A stretch of 46,026 nucleotides of DNA, taken from positions 1 to 46,026 of the forward strand of contig JAGBFB010000013.1 of NCBI GenBank assembly GCA_017936665.1, read 5' to 3'. Shown here one piece after another: positions 43,189-46,026 of this stretch. The notes beneath the pieces are model-generated. The model saw only the letters and a list, made by a program, of their open reading frames with translations. It was not told the DNA's origin and ran no database searches. A program made the position numbers and the translations under genes. How positions within the stretch are numbered: position 1 is the first letter of the stretch; the number at the start of each line of letters is the position of its first letter. Origin of the DNA: Spirochaetaceae bacterium. Its GTDB lineage: Bacteria > Spirochaetota > Spirochaetia > Treponematales > Treponemataceae.

Positions 43189-43211
43189 AAGAAAAGATGG
43201 ACATAAGAAAA
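43185..43211 (+). repeat. Right 27-bp direct repeat of the accessory island
   Basis: Identical to 39099-39125. It begins at the stop codon of the DUF262-HNH gene and runs into the T-tail of the glgP terminator. Confidence 0.85.
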
Positions 43212-43245
43212 GCCCGTCACTAGAAAATCTAGCAACGAGCCTTTT
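43208..43245 (-). terminator. glgP terminator
   Basis: On the minus strand a long stem is centred on CTAG/CTAG (43220-43223 with 43229-43232) with outer GGCTCG/CGGGCT-type pairs and a few G-T pairs. CTTTTC follows. It overlaps the 27-bp repeat by four bases. Confidence 0.75.
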
Positions 43246-43273
43246 GTTAGAAAGTTATGTTATAAAGTAAAAC

Positions 43274-45721
43274 TTATTTTACTTTAACTGTTTTTACCTT
43301 CCAAATATCTTTTACATAATCTTCGATTGTGCGGTCTGAAGAGAATTTACCTGAACAAGCAATATTAAGAATTGCTTTTCTTGCCCAACCTTTTCTATCT
43401 TGGAAAGTTTCTCCAGAAAGTTTGCGAGCTTCGCAGTAAGCATCAAAGTCAGCAAGAACATAGTAAACGTCAGCACGATTTCCTTCGATTCCGTAAACCA
43501 AAGATTCGTAGAGTTCTCTGAAAAGTTGATGTGTAGGATCGTATGTTCCATCCACAAGTTGATTAAGAACTTTTGCAAGCCCTGGATTTCTTTCGATGTA
43601 TTTTTGTGGATTATATGTGTGTTCTTCTTCAATCTTGATGATTTCATCAGATGTAAGACCAAAGATGAAGGCATTTTCTCTACCAACTTCTTCTACGATT
43701 TCTACGTTTGCACCGTCCATAGTTCCAAGTGTTAAAGCACCATTTATCATGAACTTCATGTTACCTGTTCCAGAAGCTTCAAGACCTGCTGTAGAAATTT
43801 GTTCAGAAATATCTGAAGCTGGGAAAAGTTTTTCTGCTACGGAAACACGATAGTTTTCTACGAATACAACTTTAATTCTTCCTTCAACACGAGGATCGTT
43901 GTTTACTCTTTCAGCAACAGTATTTATCAATTTGATAATTGCTTTTGCTCTACGATATCCAGAAGCAGCTTTTGCCCCGAAAATAAATGTACGAGGAGCT
44001 GGTTTGTAAGAAGAATCTTCCAACATTTTGTTATATTCATACATAACATGTAAAATGTTAAGAAGTTGTCGTTTATATTCATGAAGACGTTTGATTTGTA
44101 CATCAAAAATTGATGTAGGATCAAGTTCAACACCTTGTGTATCTTTTAGATATTTGCACAATGCTTCTTTGCTTCTTTGTTTAATAGCAAGGAATTCTTC
44201 TTGACTAGCAGCATCATCAGCAAATTTTGCCAATTCTTTGATTTTTGATAAATCTTTTTCCCATCCATGACCAATTCTATCTGTGATGAATTTTGAAAGT
44301 TCTGGGTTTGCTGAAACAAGCCAACGTCTTTGTGTAATACCGTTTGTTTTGTTGTTGAATTTTTTAGGATATAATTCTGCCCAATCTTTTAATTCTTGTG
44401 TTTTAAGAAGTTCTGTGTGAAGAGCAGCTACACCGTTTACACTGAAACCTGCATGAATTGCAAGCCAAGCCATGTGAATCATTCCGTTGTGGATAATAGA
44501 CATACGATTTTGTCTGTCATAATCTGTAGGGAATTTTTCTCTTAATTCAATAAGGAAGCGACGGTTAATTTCTTCAACAATTTGATAAATTCTTGGAAGT
44601 AATCCTTGGAAAATATCAATTGGCCATTTTTCAAGAGCTTCTGCAAGAATTGTGTGGTTTGTATAAGCAAAAGTTTTTGTAACAATTGCCCATGATTCAT
44701 CCCAACCCATTCCGTATTCATCCATGAAAAGTCTCATAAGTTCAGGGATTGCAACTACTGGGTGAGTATCGTTTAATTGAATTGCGTGTAAATCAGCAAA
44801 TTTTGAGAAATCTGTTCCGTAAGTTACTTTGTATTTGTTAATCAAATCTTGCAAACTTGCTGAACAGAAGAAATATTGTTGTTTTAAGCGAAGTGCTTTA
44901 CCAAGAGGACCATTATCGTTTGGATAAAGAACTCGGCTAATATTTTCTGCATCATTTTGTCTTTCAACTGCACGATGATATTGCATATCGTTAAAAAGTT
45001 GTAAGTCAAATCCATCTGGAGATGAAGCTTGCCACAAACGAAGAGTATTTACAGTTTTTGTATCATATCCAACGATTGGCATATCGTATGGAGTTGCGTT
45101 TACGATTTCTGCATCTTCGATATAGAAAGAATCTTCGCCTTTTTCATTTTTGCGAACACATACGCGTCCACCAAATTTTACTTGAACAGTTAAATCAGAA
45201 CGTTTGATTTCCCATGGATCTCGGTGTTTTAACCAGTTATCTGGGTATTCAACTTGATATCCATCTTCGATGTGTTGTTCAAACATTCCATATTGATAAC
45301 GAATACCATATCCATGTCCTGGATAATCTAAAGTAGCAAGAGAATCAAGGAAACAAGCAGCAAGACGACCAAGTCCTCCGTTTCCAAGCCCTGCATCTGG
45401 TTCTTCATCTTCAATACTTGTATAGTCGATGTCCATATCTTTTAAAACTTCAACAACAGCGTCTTTAATTTGAGCGTTGATAAGGTTATTGCTCATTGCA
45501 CGTCCCATAAGGAATTCTGCAGAAAGATAGTAAACTTGACGAGTAGGCTTCTTGTCATAAGCAGCACGAGTTTTCATCCAGTTGTCCATAATCAACTCAA
45601 GTGCAGAAGCAGAAACAGCATCAAATAAATCATGTTTTGTAGCTTGTGATAAATCTTTACCATACTGAAGCTTTAAGCGAGATGTTAGGTTTTCTTTAAA
45701 TTCTTTTGCATTAAATTGCAT
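43274..45721 (-). CDS. glgP: Glycogen/maltodextrin phosphorylase
   Basis: An 815-residue alpha-glucan phosphorylase of family GT35. It releases glucose-1-phosphate from glycogen or maltodextrin. Blocks seen include YYLSAEFLMGRAM near 63, GLGNGGLGRLAACFLDS near 112, INDTH-type LNDTHPVVAIPELMRL and the PLP site EASGTGNMKFMINGALTLGT near 650-670, whose Lys binds the cofactor. AGGAG precedes the ATG. It has its own promoter and terminator. Confidence 0.97.
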   Translation of the reverse strand: MQFNAKEFKENLTSRLKLQYGKDLSQATKHDLFDAVSASALELIMDNWMKTRAAYDKKPTRQVYYLSAEFLMGRAMSNNLINAQIKDAVVEVLKDMDIDYTSIEDEEPDAGLGNGGLGRLAACFLDSLATLDYPGHGYGIRYQYGMFEQHIEDGYQVEYPDNWLKHRDPWEIKRSDLTVQVKFGGRVCVRKNEKGEDSFYIEDAEIVNATPYDMPIVGYDTKTVNTLRLWQASSPDGFDLQLFNDMQYHRAVERQNDAENISRVLYPNDNGPLGKALRLKQQYFFCSASLQDLINKYKVTYGTDFSKFADLHAIQLNDTHPVVAIPELMRLFMDEYGMGWDESWAIVTKTFAYTNHTILAEALEKWPIDIFQGLLPRIYQIVEEINRRFLIELREKFPTDYDRQNRMSIIHNGMIHMAWLAIHAGFSVNGVAALHTELLKTQELKDWAELYPKKFNNKTNGITQRRWLVSANPELSKFITDRIGHGWEKDLSKIKELAKFADDAASQEEFLAIKQRSKEALCKYLKDTQGVELDPTSIFDVQIKRLHEYKRQLLNILHVMYEYNKMLEDSSYKPAPRTFIFGAKAASGYRRAKAIIKLINTVAERVNNDPRVEGRIKVVFVENYRVSVAEKLFPASDISEQISTAGLEASGTGNMKFMINGALTLGTMDGANVEIVEEVGRENAFIFGLTSDEIIKIEEEHTYNPQKYIERNPGLAKVLNQLVDGTYDPTHQLFRELYESLVYGIEGNRADVYYVLADFDAYCEARKLSGETFQDRKGWARKAILNIACSGKFSSDRTIEDYVKDIWKVKTVKVK

Positions 45722-45727
45722 AATTTC

Positions 45728-45765
45728 TCCTGTAGAAAAGTAGCACTAGTTGTGCAATTATTTTT
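45728..45765 (-). promoter_or_regulatory. glgP leader hairpin
   Basis: On the minus strand GCAC-AACTA-GTGC lies just before the AGGAGAA. The same GCACAA(A)TAGTGC core is the loop of hairpin A before dnaK. It may be a recurrent leader element of this genome. Confidence 0.4.
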
Positions 45766-45780
45766 CCTAGTCATTGTTAA

Positions 45781-45841
45781 AATACCGTAAAAAACTGACG
45801 GTAATTACATCTAATGTAAAGTAAAATAGAAGTATGGTCAA
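45781..45841 (-). promoter_or_regulatory. glgP promoter and 5' stem
   Basis: TTGACC (45836-45841), a 17-nt spacer and TACATT (45813-45818) on the minus strand predict a start near 45806. The first transcribed bases form a TACCGT...ACGGTA stem, a position that can protect the 5' end of an mRNA. Confidence 0.55.
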
Positions 45842-45950
45842 GTAAGACAGACATAAAATATATTCGTATAAGCAAAGCAAGATGAAAATTTTGTAAATGC
45901 AAAAATTGATACAAAAATCGCATAGAAATTGTGTTTTTAGCAGATTCGTA

Positions 45951-46026
45951 CAAAAAATGCTCTCAGCCAAAATTGCTCCGCCTCGCTAGTGCTGCGTTTC
46001 ACTTGCAATGCTTCGGCGTATCAATT
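45951..46026 (-). repeat. Degenerate dispersed repeat, copy B
   Basis: Inverted relative of the 507-594 element; shared blocks in order are AATTGA, TTGC, AGTGAAACG, a GC-rich centre, AATTTT and TGAGAG. It runs off the end of the window. The remaining 45842-45950 is AT-rich with nothing recognised. Confidence 0.55.

Noticed and set aside
39099-43211. Insertion sequence
   Set aside because: No transposase, no terminal inverted repeats, and a 27-bp direct repeat is longer than usual target duplications.

Overview
The window is AT-rich, gene-dense bacterial DNA and most likely comes from a host-associated spirochaete of the genus Treponema. This is inferred from the AT-rich codon use, the many lipoproteins, the grpE-dnaK order without hrcA, an Rpn-type nuclease tail and the regulator families. 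No rRNA or tRNA gene is present to confirm it.

Layout. 1-401 is the 3' end of an Rpn-family nuclease gene cut by the window edge, followed by a degenerate dispersed repeat. 676-2028 is an NfeD/SPFH membrane pair. 2031-3187 is a split chromate-type transporter, divergent from leuS (3298-5841). 5930-10655 is a minus-strand signalling operon: two SpoIIE-type phosphatases, a STAS anti-sigma antagonist and a LAS D,D-carboxypeptidase lipoprotein. 10835-15008 is the chaperone region grpE-dnaK-dnaJ; a tandemly duplicated, hairpin-rich spacer with two tiny ORFs separates grpE from dnaK. 15072-20200 holds a radical-SAM-like remnant, asnA and a TPR/GAF/GGDEF protein. 20245-23316 is rlmJ plus an amino-acid ABC transporter whose binding protein is circularly permuted. 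23531-25975 encodes a CotH-kinase lipoprotein whose promoter has nine Gs in its -35/-10 spacer. 26116-37106 is an envelope cluster: transglutaminase lipoprotein, unknown membrane protein, alpha-2-macroglobulin and PbpC. 37361-39036 holds an XRE regulator, a TM2-like protein and a DMT exporter.

The accessory segment is 39099-43211. It is bounded by perfect 27-bp direct repeats and contains a DUF4160/DUF2442 pair, a short toxin-tip-like ORF with an immunity-like gene, an XRE repressor with three regularly spaced dyad operators, an EcoRI-type adenine methyltransferase and a DUF262-HNH nuclease. The last three look like a self-regulated restriction-modification or defence system on an integrase-less island. 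glgP (43274-45721) lies just outside, and a second, inverted copy of the dispersed repeat closes the window.

The most notable observations are the permuted binding protein, the poly-G promoter, the operator-controlled methyltransferase/DUF262-HNH island, the covarying hairpin duplication before dnaK, and several promoters placed exactly for leaderless mRNAs.
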